Part shown: one piece after another, positions 46,783 through 56,810 of the stretch
How the letters are laid out: each line of letters begins with the position of its first letter
How positions within the stretch are numbered: the first letter of the stretch is position 1
DNA from: Gnetum montanum
Lineage: Eukaryota > Streptophyta > Gnetopsida > Gnetales > Gnetaceae
Length of the DNA stretch: 64,000 bases
Assembly: GCA_015680685.1 (NCBI GenBank)
Contig: MNCI01017777.1
Location: 1-64,000, forward strand
Reading direction: 5' to 3'
Notes under the pieces: model-generated
Told to the model about the DNA's origin: nothing
The model's database searches: none
The model's input: only the letters and a program-made list of their open reading frames with translations
Position numbers and translations under genes: made by a program

Positions 46783-48574
46783 ATGACACCTAAACAAAAT
46801 TGTCCATAGGAAGGAGAACCCTCACAACCACAGGAGAAACAACCCAAAGCTGGAAGGGGCTAGCAGGAATAAGGCCAGGAATAGCAAGAGGTGACCCATG
46901 CAATGGGACCTCTTAGTGAGGAGCCTGAAGTGGAATCTTTTCAATAGATTCTAAAGGAAGAAGTGTCTACTAACCAATCTCAATGAGGAGGAGTGCCTTG
47001 ACCCATGCCATTGGCTTTAGGTCACTCTGACTCAAGCCTACCTAAACATCATGAAGTCCTAAGAAATCCAAACATCAATTATTCAAGAGATAAACTTTAG
47101 GCCATTTTTGAAAAAAACTTCAAAGGATGTCAAGACACAATTGCAAACCTCTCCCAGGTAGCCACTCATCACGTCTAGTTGGAAATGGTACATAGAAGAG
47201 ACCTATCTCTTTTGGAATAGCCAAAGGCTAGGGACCATTGTAAAAATAAAGGACATTAAAGTGTCCTACTCAATGGAGGCTATTGCATAGGCACTAGGTT
47301 TTCTTGATAGTGGAACATAGTTGGTAAAAATATCAACAAAAGGTGATCCTAAGGAAAAATGGGAATGGATCTAGTGATGCTACGGGGTGGACCATAAGGA
47401 GTATGATGTGCTCACACCAATGGAGCAAATTTATTTCAAGATTGTAGCCTATCACCTCAATCCAATAGTGAGGCCAAGTAAGGTGACTTCTTTCTTTGCT
47501 TGAGTATGCATTGCTCTAAGTGGAAAATTTTTTGTTCACCTTCCATAGTTGATATGTTTAGAGATTAAGAAGTGCTTTAAGGAGAATGAACATGGAAGGA
47601 AGACCCTACCCTTCCCATGACTTACCAAAAAACTTGCCAAAAGGATAGGCATTGTTCACTATTCTAATGATATTACTATGCATACTCCCTTGGCCTCATG
47701 GGTGGAAATTATGAAGGATAAGACACCAATGACCACTCAAGAAGAGGAGTTTCTGCCACCACCATCGACTTAGGAGACAACACCAAAGACCTGCATAGTC
47801 GTTAGGCATTTATGAAAAATTTGAAAATAGCTCTTAAGCAAACAAGAGTAACAAGTAGTAATGAATGGGGTAGAACCATCTATGTATTGGCTAGTGATGA
47901 GTCACCTTAATGAGATGGCCCAAATAGTTAGCTAGATAGAGATAGGTGGTTCCATTTTTTCTACCCAAAGAACATAGTTTCCTTTGAGTTCAAATCCCAA
48001 CACTTGAGAGGTGATGATGTCACTAGTAACACATCATCTATTTCCAAAAATCTCTAGGAATGTTGCCACTTTCTCAATGAAGTTGGAGGAAGGTGAAGAG
48101 AAAACTATCTTGGTGATGTAGCACCAAGGGTAGGAGATAGTGGTAGAAGTGATAGCTAACTATGTAGTTGAAGCATTGAATGCATCCACAACATCTGTAC
48201 TAGACATATTTTCACTTCAAGATGTGTAGATATGTGTAAGCACATTCAGTGGAAAATTGAACATAGCCTAGTATGAACAGTTGCTAGAATGACTAGTATT
48301 AATTGGGAAACTAACTTTGAACATCTTTAATCTCCTAGAGAACATCATCGCAAGCTAGTCAGAGTTATTGAATGTAAGGGGTAGATGCATCATTTTGGAG
48401 AAGAAACTAGAAATGACTTAAGAGCAAAATCAATGCTTGGCCATGGAGGTTACTAAACTTCATGCCTAACTTGCAGAACAAGCAATCCTTAGCTAGACAA
48501 TGATAAGATATGAAGCTATCAAACAATTTGAAAAGGCTGAGGAGGAAGCAATAATGACCATCTTCAAATAGTCC
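46783..48574 (+). pseudogene. Env-like third ORF of N3, first part (plant transposon protein domain)
   Basis: Starts ATG at 46783. The N-terminal 130 codons are Gln/Glu/Pro-rich. After a frameshift near 47200 comes a globular domain of the kind annotated as putative plant transposon protein in Athila third ORFs: DIKVSYSMEAIA (47254), LGFLDSGT, PKEKWEW (47350), EYDVLTPMEQIYFKIVAYHL (47400), VRPSKVTSFFA (47472), GKFFVHLP (47523), LICLEIKKCF (47555) and LTKKLAKRIGIVHYS (47623). After 48300 it becomes coiled-coil-like (ILEKKLEMT, KQFEKAEEEAIM). Function unknown; called env-like only by position. N4 interrupts it at 48579 and it resumes at 55510. Confidence 0.78.
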
Positions 48575-48579
48575 ATGGT

Positions 48580-49460
48580 TGATGGTATGCGATATCGCGG
48601 TCCGCCGCCAAATCTATAAATAAGAGGTGGCACTCCCCTCATTTGGAATAAGAGGCGTAAAGTAGCGAAGCTCTGGCAGATTGATCACCCCGAAGATAGA
48701 ATATTTTCCATGTGCCTGTAGTAGGAGTCTCCCAAGTGAACGGTTCTTTTTTCGAGTAGCTTTGTACCTGAACGCAAGTTGTGTACGGTAAAAAAGATGA
48801 TCTTTGTGGATAAACCTTGCAGTACATGGATAGCTTTATTTAATGTTATTTACTACTTTCCTAGTAACGCGGCATGAGTGCAACTTGGTTACGAGCATTG
48901 ACGAATGTGTATGGCTAGCCAAAGAATTGGCTACTCATCGCAATTAGATTCTCTCACCCTTACCTCCTAGAACGTGGAAAAAGTACAACTTGATTATGAG
49001 CATCTACGGATGTGTACGACTAGTCAAGGAATCGGCTGCTTGTCACGGTTAGGTTAGTTAGGTGCATCAGTATGACCTCTTTGAGCACGTGCGTTACATG
49101 TGGTAATCCTAGTAACGATTAGTGTTTGGTAGCCACAGTTGCATAGTTCAGGGTATGTACGGAAAGTGGGAATGGATGCTGATGCTAGGACTTAGTGCTT
49201 TAGTTAGAGTTAGTTTTACTTTCTCAACCCTTCACCCCTTAGCATAGGAGATAAACCAAAAAATACCAAAAAAAATCATATACCTCAGACTTACTTAACC
49301 ATACACTGTAACAATAATAAGTAAGTCTGGGAAGACAACGATTAATTAACCCCAAGTGTTCCTTGCAGCATTTAGGCATTTAGTCTACGGAGTTCGACCA
49401 GATCGCACATGCTACAATTGTTTCATATGGTTGAGTGTAGGGGTACCTCACCACTCATCA
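48580..49460 (+). repeat. 5' LTR of N4
   Basis: TGATGGTATGCGATATCGC at the start, with the 10-bp palindrome GCGATATCGC at 48589-48598. TATA box 48615-48622. The AATAAA signal is lost here (GGTAAAAAAG, near 48787). In U5 an approximately 85-bp segment is repeated about 105 bp downstream (48865-48950 and 48970-49053; AACGYGG...TACGAC/CAACTTGRTTA). Ends CCACTCATCA at 49460. Confidence 0.93.
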
Positions 49461-49480
49461 TAGGCACCATTGTCAAGGAC
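49461..49480 (+). other. Primer-binding site of N4
   Basis: TAGGCACCATTGTCAAGGAC, the family tRNA-Asp-type site with its first TGG changed to AGG. If original it would prime poorly, but the change fits later decay. Confidence 0.78.
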
Positions 49481-49601
49481 TAAGTGTTTGTACACCAATT
49501 AGAACATTAGGAAATCTTTCACATCATTGTGAGCCTTAACGAACCTTTGGGTTAATTAGTTAAATAAGAACATATATAATGGTGAATAGCACACCAATAA
49601 A

Positions 49602-52040
49602 ATGGTTTCTTCTCATAAGGTTAACTCACCTAAGGATAACACGGAAGATAGTCAGCGACATACACATAACCAAAATCAGCCAAGTCCTCAGCAATCTAAG
49701 GTGACATATACTCATCCCAATGAGTATGTGCCTGATTTTACTTTTATTCTCCATCAATACGAACAACTGCGGTGGAGAGATTTGCAAGGTAACATTGTGT
49801 TACCCCCAGATCGATCAGTCCCTAACATGCTCTTCCGTGCCTTGGCACAGATTTCCATGCAAGAACTATTTGTGGAATACGTTATGGATGACTTTGACAC
49901 AAGGGATTATCATCCCATAGCTGCCCAACCTATTCGGGATGAAAGGCAGGAAAGCCAACACTCATTGTTGAAGGGCAAGGTCCCCCATGTCCTTATCGAA
50001 ATAGGAGACGAGGAACCCCTCGCAATGGGTTTCTTAGAAAATGATGTTCCTCATCCTCACAATGGTGAAGAGGTTAGGCATCAGGGCCTTCGATCAACTA
50101 TACATGCTACAGGCTCTGATCCCCGTGAACACCAACTGTTCATGGCAGGAACAACCACTCACACTAAGGACGGACACTTACTAACCACAACGATTGGGGC
50201 TGAAGCAGCTGGAGAGAAGGTAAGAAACATCGCCATGGTGATGGATCCCCTTCCTCTTCTCCTTCATCTCACCATTCACGCTCTCCTTCCACATCTGAGC
50301 ACAACCACCATGAGCACAATGGAGAGGGTGAAAGTAGGAAATATGAAAGACCTCGACAGGAAGGTTGAGAGGAGGTACGACAAGGGCAAGGACGTAGGGA
50401 GAGTAGGGAACCACCATGAAGACATCACAGATGTCATGATAGGGATGATCATGATGAACCCCTACTTGCAACTCAAAGCATGCTAGACATCACAGAGGTA
50501 GTTAGGATCCCCACAAGGCACTTAAAAGATAGCAGGATCAAGCGTTTGGACATGAATAATATTCCACGTTTTGTAGGGGGATACAACGTTGATCCTCAAC
50601 ATCATTTATAGGCATTCCACAATGCCTATGCCTTGCAAAATATCAATAATGAGTGGAAGAAGCTTAATTTGTTTCCAAGGACACTCACCAAAGAAGCAGA
50701 GAACTGGTATTGGTCCTTAGAACTGGAAACCATCAGGAGGTGGAGTATGATGCTTGAACTGTTCAACAACAAATATCAAACATACTTCAGAGTGTCCAAT
50801 TTGCGTAAGTAGATCCAAGGCTGGAAACAAGGTTCTTATGAACCCTTGGATGCTGCCATGGCCCATTACTATACACTTCTACATTGCTACCCAGGCCATG
50901 GGTACGCTAAGCCGGATCAACTTTGCCACGTCGTGGATGGGCTAAGGAATGAAACGAGAAGAACTCTTGGGACTTATGCCCAAGGGAGACTTTCCCAACT
51001 GAGAGCCCATGAAGTTGAAAGTTTGTTGGAACAAGTAGCACAAGAAGAGGGTGAGCTATGTAGGAGGAAAAGTGTGGAAGAATACAATCGCGATCCCTCC
51101 CTTCGCAAGAAGGGAGTGAAATTATGTGATGAGGAGGATGAGTCACCACTTGAAGAGTTGGTGAATTGAAAAACCTTACGGATCCAAAAGTTAACCACCG
51201 AGGTATCGGATAAGGTACACCAAATGTGGGATTCCTTAGACTCAAGAATAGAAACAATCTTAAAAATCGTAGAAGAGTCTAAGGTAGAACAAAGTAGTGA
51301 CAAAGGCAAAACCAAGCGGAGAAACTTAAGCCCTGCACATAACAAGGGTAAGGGAAAAATTCCAATCTCTGATGAGGCTGTGAATTCTGATTTAGATAAT
51401 GATAGTGGATGTGAGTTATGCTACTATGACCATCCTAAGGGATGTTGCCCAATTATCTCACATCTGCAAGAGTCTAGGGTGTATGCGTTAAATCCAAGAC
51501 TTAATCAACGGCAAACACCCCGAAGGTTACCGTATTCACAAGGTAACCCAAGGCAGTTCTACCAACCCTTAACATATTATCCAAGTGGAATGCCTCCACA
51601 GCCTATTGGACAACACCAGTAGCGGCAATACCCACAGTCATGGGGGATGCCACCACCAGCACATCAGTACCCTTACCAGTAGCCCGATCCTTACGGTTAT
51701 TATGTGCAGCAGCTAGTTTCTCCAGGTGACTCTATGGGTCACACTACTTTCCAACATCACTACCAAGTTCGGGAGTACTTCAGGAGGAATCCTTCTCCTC
51801 CAGGAGATATCTCACATTCAGTCCATCCTCTAACTCCACTTGCACCTCTTCCACCTATAGTTCCCATACAACCTACTCCAACAATGCAAGGGGAATTACC
51901 TACCCAACCGCAGCAACGTCATGCTGCGAGAGCTGTAAATATTCAACATGTAAATATCCAACTGGGTGCTAGTTTTGACAACTATACAAAGAAGAGACCC
52001 TTCTTCAGAACTAGGAGCCCAGACAAACTCTCGCAATAAG
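49602..52040 (+). pseudogene. N4 gag
   Basis: ATG at 49602, start chosen because MASSHKD (N1) and MSLSQGS (N2) lie at the same place. Part 1 (to about 50100) is a novel-looking N-terminal domain with DFTFILHQYEQLRW and GNIVLPPDRSVPNMLF. After a frameshift between about 50050 and 50170, frame 2 continues with a Ser/His/Arg-rich stretch (GSPSSSPSHHSRSPSTSEHN), DDHDEPLLATQSMLDI (50447), IKRLDMNNIPRFVGGYN and the Retrotrans_gag region (WKKLNLFPRTLTKEAENWYW, 50656). 50846-51169: RNETRRTLGTYAQGRLSQL. Knuckle CELCYYDHPKGCC (51411). Pro/Gln/Tyr-rich tail to 52040. Most stops are TAG at CAG sites or TGA at CGA sites. Confidence 0.9.
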
Positions 52041-52042
52041 AA

Positions 52043-52694
52043 GTGGATGGGTACATGTATAGGCCTCTAACCACTAACGCTTCGGAGAACCCTTCAGTCC
52101 AACAGAGTGTAACGCATACAATTATGTTAACACATACCGTAACTAACTGGATTAAGGTAGGCCACCTTCCCAGGAAACTAACTAACCCTTGGAGTCCCTT
52201 TATTTATTTGCAGATCACTAGAAATGCACCACATCGGGCACTTCTTGACTCAGGTTCTGGAGTCAAATTAATTTCGCAAAAGATGTATCACGCCTGGAAC
52301 CTACCACAACTTAAGAAGAGCAATATCCAACTAGAGCTGGCAGACCAGTCCATCACAATTCCCTTAGGATTGGTGGAGGATGTTATTAACACTATATGTG
52401 GTTGGTCCTACCCAGCTGACTTTATGGTGATCGAAGTTAACAACAACGAAGGGGACTTCCCAATTATAATGGGAAGGGCATGGCTAAGCACAGTAGACAC
52501 ATGCCTTAGGATCCGTGATCTTTCCCTGGAAATCTCTAAGATAAACATATGTTTAAAGATCAAGAAGAGGATAGTTCCATGCATCACATACAGTGATTCA
52601 TCGAGTGATGACATGGAGGAAATGTCTCCATGTAACATGTGTGCCCAAGAAACTCTGCAACAAAGATGCTTGTATGTAGAAACCACACAAGAAG
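52043..52694 (+). pseudogene. N4 aspartic protease (best-preserved copy), truncated by gap
   Basis: Open frame of about 217 codons up to the N run. Substrate-domain lead-in: THTIMLTHTVTNWIKVGHLP (52106). Catalytic loop ALLDSGSGVKLISQKMYHAW (52240), with DSG intact. LELADQSITIPLGLVEDVIN (52334) and FPIIMGRAWLSTVDTCLRI (52459), the second retropepsin half with IIMGR for the usual ILGR. It continues as PCITYSDSSSDDMEE and YVETTQE, the start of the RT linker. It would cut the Gag-Pol polyprotein. No stop inside, and codon use close to the gag before it. Confidence 0.92.
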
Positions 52695-52783
52695 NNNNNN
52701 NNNNNNNNNNNNNNNNNNNNNNNNNNNNNNNNNNNNNNNNNNNNNNNNNNNNNNNNNNNNNNNNNNNNNNNNNNNNNNNNNNN
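52695..52783. other. Assembly gap (89 N) hiding N4 RT, RNase H and integrase
   Basis: All N. The left flank matches A2 near 26830 and N3 near 41660 (protease-RT linker); the right flank matches the T-rich post-pol repeat of A2 near 29945 and N3 near 44800. The missing piece should be about 3.1 kb, so the N count does not reflect the true length, unless N4 is itself deleted there. Confidence 0.9.
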
Positions 52784-54651
52784 TTTTTGTTTTACACATT
52801 TTTGTTTTACAAATTTCTTTAACTCTTACTGTTTTTTTTTTTTACAAATTTCTTTACCTTTTCTTGTTTTTGTTTTACCACATCATTGTACTTTTCTATT
52901 TTGTGTGTGTGTGTGTGTATGTTCCATCCACCATGTAAGTTCGTCATCCAATAAGTGTTCAGGCTGATGGGATGAACTGTTTTTCATTAATTGCTAATGT
53001 TTGGTTTTTACCTTTAAGTTACAATGTTGATACTAAGGTATGTTTCTTTTGATATGGCAGGCAATGAGATCACTTCACCCATCCATCCAGCAATTTCTAT
53101 GGTTGCCCTTGACTTGGAAATGTATAGTTCCCTTCTAATAAGAACTTTAACTAATTGGTGACTGGGTATTTCTCAAACTAAGGAAGGACTCAAGGATTGC
53201 AAAGGGTGTGACTTCAAAGGAACTTGATGCTTTTATGTTGGTCATTCACTTGGGTGCTTGGATGTTTTCTTCTTGAGTTTTCTTACCGTTTTGATGTTAC
53301 CCAATTATCGAAAGCTGAGATAATATAAATAAGAAGTCTTTGCATGGTGTGGTCCCCACGCATAAAAACACAAAACACAAAAAAAAAACCAAAATGAGAA
53401 TTCAAAGCACATCCCTTAGACGAAATAAAATTTGGTCTACAAGCACTGGTTATGGAATTAAAGTGTTCCCTCTAACTAAGGTCCTTCTCGCTTCCCATTG
53501 TCTCCTTTGTTTCGTCGGAATGGTGGTGGCTCTTTGAAGATGCATCCTTGTTTTTCAAGTGGATGATTTAACCGAATGCATTGATGCAAAGTCACTAGAA
53601 GTGGTTGGTTTGAGCCCGGAGTACACAAAGGGATGTACACTACCTTGTTCTTGGGATTCCATTCCATTTCTCTTCTCTCCATTGTTCACTTCATTGTCAG
53701 TTGTATCGTTAGTATATATATTTTGGTTGACATATTGTTTTTGCTTTGGTAAATTCTTATGATTAAGACTTTAACTCTTGTTCCAAAGGACATTCACAGA
53801 GCCTACGGACTCTTTGAATGTGGGTTTATCAGGGCATTAAGGGCATGAGTCTGCTTTGGGGAGGACCCACTGACATTCCTATTTGGAACATTAGTTAACT
53901 TTTTTTCCTTAACATTCTGCAATTAATTTTAATTTTTGTTCATTTCCATCTCGACATCCACTTCATTGATGCCATAGTTGCCCTTTTTACCTATCTTTCT
54001 TACTCCTTTTCTTTCTCCCTTCTAACGCTACTGGAGGTTTGCGATTAGTCATGGGGGTACGAGGCCCACTTTTTTCGATTTTCTCCTAAGCCCCAAATTT
54101 TTTCATTTTTCTTCCTAACCCCTACATCTTCGGTAGTCATCATCTACATCTTCCTAGGTCCATATCAGCCATACCACAACCTAGCCAATAGACTTACACC
54201 AAAGTAAGGTATTAATTACTTAATGATTCAATTACCCTTGCTAATACATGATTGTGTTGTGTGTGCAGATGGCAATCATACAACAACGAACCGGATCTGG
54301 AGGAAGCACTTGGAATGGAGCAATGCTGAAGTAGCTATGCAAGGAGCAGAATTGATGATGTGCTTATAGATGGATAATGGAAGGCACAATCTAGGCATTG
54401 GCAGCAGCAAGACTCTTCTCTCTTCTTCTCTTCTCTTCTCTCTCCTCTTTTCTCTCAGCTGCCAAATGTGGCCTGATGTCATTGTAATAAGGTGTTCACC
54501 CTTGTTGTCATGAACACCAGTCTTGTCAAGTCTTGTAATAATGGACCGTTCACATGTCATTCCATTAGTTCCATTCCCCTCAATAATCCCATACCTACTC
54601 AATATCATTGTAAGGAACTCAAGAACGAGTTTTCATTCAGTCATGGGGGTA
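52784..54651 (+). other. N4 post-pol region, third-ORF remnant and polypurine tract
   Basis: T-rich repeat TTTTTGTTTTACA (52784-52880) and a TG microsatellite (52902-52919). The GGCAATGAGATCAC block is at 53061 and GCTTTGGGGAGGACCCAC at 53852. The acceptor-like TGTGTGCAG precedes ATG at 54269. This ATG opens only a short frame (MAIIQQRTGSGGSTW), so the third ORF is reduced to about 380 bases, as in A2. A CT-rich tract lies at 54411-54457. The polypurine tract CAGTCATGGGGGTA ends at 54651. Confidence 0.8.
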
Positions 54652-55509
54652 TGATGGTATCCAATATCACGTCGTTCCCTACGATATCGTGTACGCGATA
54701 TCGTGTTTCGTCACCAAATCTATAAATAAGAGGTGGAACTCCCCTCATTTGGAATAAGAGGCATAAAGTAGCAAAGCTCTGGTGGATTGATCACCCCAGA
54801 GATAGAATATTTTTCATGTGCCCGCAGTAGGAGTCCCCCAAGTGAACGGTTCTTTATTCAAGTAGCTTTGTACCTAAATGCAAGTTGTGTACGGCAATAA
54901 AGACAAGCTTTGTGGATAAACCTTGTAGTACATAAATAGGTTTATTTAATGTTATTTACTACTTTCCTAGTAACACGGCATGAGTACGACTTGGTTACGA
55001 GCATTGACGAATGTGTATGGCTAGCCAAGGAATCAACTACTCATCGTGATTAGATTCTCTCACCCTTACCTCCTAGAACGTGGGACAAGTACGACTTGAT
55101 TACGAGCATCTACGGATGTGTACAGCTAGTCAAGGAATCGGCTGCTTGTCACGGTTAGGTTAGTTAGGTGCCTTAGTACGACTTCTTTGAGCACGTGCGT
55201 TACGTGTGGTAATCCCAGTAACAACTAGCATTTGGTAGCCATAGTTGCACAGTTTAGGGTGTGTACGACAAGTGGGAATGGATGCTGATGCTAGGACTTA
55301 GTGTTGTAGTTAGAGTTAGTTTTAGTCTCTTAACCCTTCACCCTTTAGCATAGGAGATAAACTAGAAAATACCAAAAAAAATCATATACCTCGGACTTAC
55401 TTAACCATACACCGTGACAACAACAAGTAAGTCTGGAAAGACAATGATTAATTAACCCCAAGTGTTCCTTGTGNTATGGTTGAGTGTAGGGGTACCTCGC
55501 CACTCATCA
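54652..55509 (+). repeat. 3' LTR of N4
   Basis: Starts TGATGGTATCC and ends CACTCATCA. U3 has AATATC at 54663 and palindromes ACGATATCGT (54681-54690) and GCGATATCGT (54695-54704), against a single one in the 5' LTR. TATA 54721-54728; AATAAA 54896-54901 intact. One N at 55474 replaces about 58 bases that the 5' LTR has at 49366-49425. Confidence 0.93.
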
Positions 55510-56613
55510 ATGGTAAAATCTGAAATCCACTCAATCAAAAAGAACTTCAATTAGATGTACCAAGAGAATGAAGCATTGACTATGCAAAATCATTATCTAT
55601 TAAATTTTATGCTCACAGAGATCAAATGCAAGAGTTCATTAATCAATAGTAGGAGTAGTTTGTTAAGGTAAATACTAAACTAAGAAAATTGACCACAAAG
55701 AATTGTAATTTGTCAATGGAGGAGGTAAGCACCTTACGACAAAATTCTACCATTGAGATCACCACTTGGAAGAGCAAAGCTCTCAAATTTAAGAGAGTGA
55801 AAAATCACTATAGGGACCAGGTTGGTTTGCAAAAGGAAATTAATGAAAAAAAACTAGATGGAAAATATGAAAGTGAATGAAGTTCTCTAGCAACTTCAGT
55901 AAGGAAGAGAGATATGGTAGCCCATCCTTAATGGGATTGATGCTTATAACAAAGTAGAGATCTACTTGAGGGAGTTGCAGATCGAAAAAATGATAGAGTA
56001 TATGGAGTTGGCCAATCTCCATTATGCAAACTTGCCAATGTTAATAGCTGGATGACCATGGTCTAAATTGAAGAAATAAGTGGCTAGCTCATATTTTCTA
56101 TATGAGGTCAAGTTCAAACACCACAAGGACACCAAGAAAAAGCTTGAGACTACTGATGCTAAACTCGAAGTCCTCAAAGGGAAATTTACAAATCAACAAT
56201 CTATCACTAAGGACCTAACTAGATAGATGAATGATTACTAGGAGCTAAAGAACATAGTTAAGACATTCAACATTTAAGAAAAATAGTTTACTTCTTGGTT
56301 CGTTAATGCCAAGGAGTTGTTTCCAACAATCTCATGTCCTTGGGATGTGCCTATTCCAACCCACATTACATAAGTTGTGTGGATAGTGCATGATCCTAGG
56401 TGTAAGGAGGAGAAAATGAAAGCATTGTTGGATTCTTTTCTCCTCCCACCTAAATTTACAGCAGCAGTAGGACAACCATAGCTATCTTAACCACTACCAG
56501 TGCATGAAGCTAGTGAAGGTTCCTCAAAGCCTCAGGAACCACCATCGCCTAGGACCATTTGATCTTCTCCAATAAGATTCACATCATCAAGGAATGTGTT
56601 GTCCAATTTTTAA
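55510..56613 (+). pseudogene. Env-like third ORF of N3, second part (coiled coil and tail)
   Basis: Continues the frame of the part left of N4 across one ATGGT copy: SMVKSEIHSIKKN, then MYQENEALTMQNHY (55557). 55689-55880 is open and rich in Lys/Glu/Gln, with heptad-like spacing. After 56400 it turns Pro/Ser-rich (EASEGSSKPQEPPSP, 56508) and ends at a TAA near 56611. No transmembrane segment or signal peptide is visible in either part, which argues against a true envelope protein in its present state. Confidence 0.7.
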
Positions 56614-56619
56614 AGAGTT

Positions 56620-56810
56620 GTGTCATGGTGTTTCATTTTATGTCCTAAACACCACCATTTGTATAATGTGTTGATCTATACACCTGGGCACTCCATTTTT
56701 TGTCAAAGTTAGTTAGTTTGTTTTGTTGAAGAATACTTAGTCAATAATCCAATACCTTCCCAATTTTGTAAAAGAACTTGATGATGGGTTTTTATTCAAT
56801 TATGGGAGTA
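56620..56810 (+). other. N3 3' untranslated end and polypurine tract
   Basis: The block CCTTCCCAATTTTGTAAAAG (56755) and the tract TTCAATTATGGGAGTA, ending at 56810, correspond to the ends of A2 (31790-31833) and N4 (54595-54651). It stands directly before TGATGAG of the 3' LTR. Confidence 0.75.

Larger units (their letters stand above)
48580..55509 (+). mobile_element. N4: youngest Athila element, inserted in the N3 env-like ORF
   Basis: LTRs 48580-49460 and 54652-55509, flanked by exact ATGGT at 48575-48579 and 55510-55514. Primer site, gag and protease are present. A run of 89 N (52695-52783) stands where RT, RNase H and integrase should be: the sequence leaves at the protease-RT linker and resumes in the post-pol region, which are about 3.1 kb apart in A2 and N3. 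By eye the LTRs agree at about 92 percent, the highest of the window, and CpG is best kept here. Confidence 0.95.
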
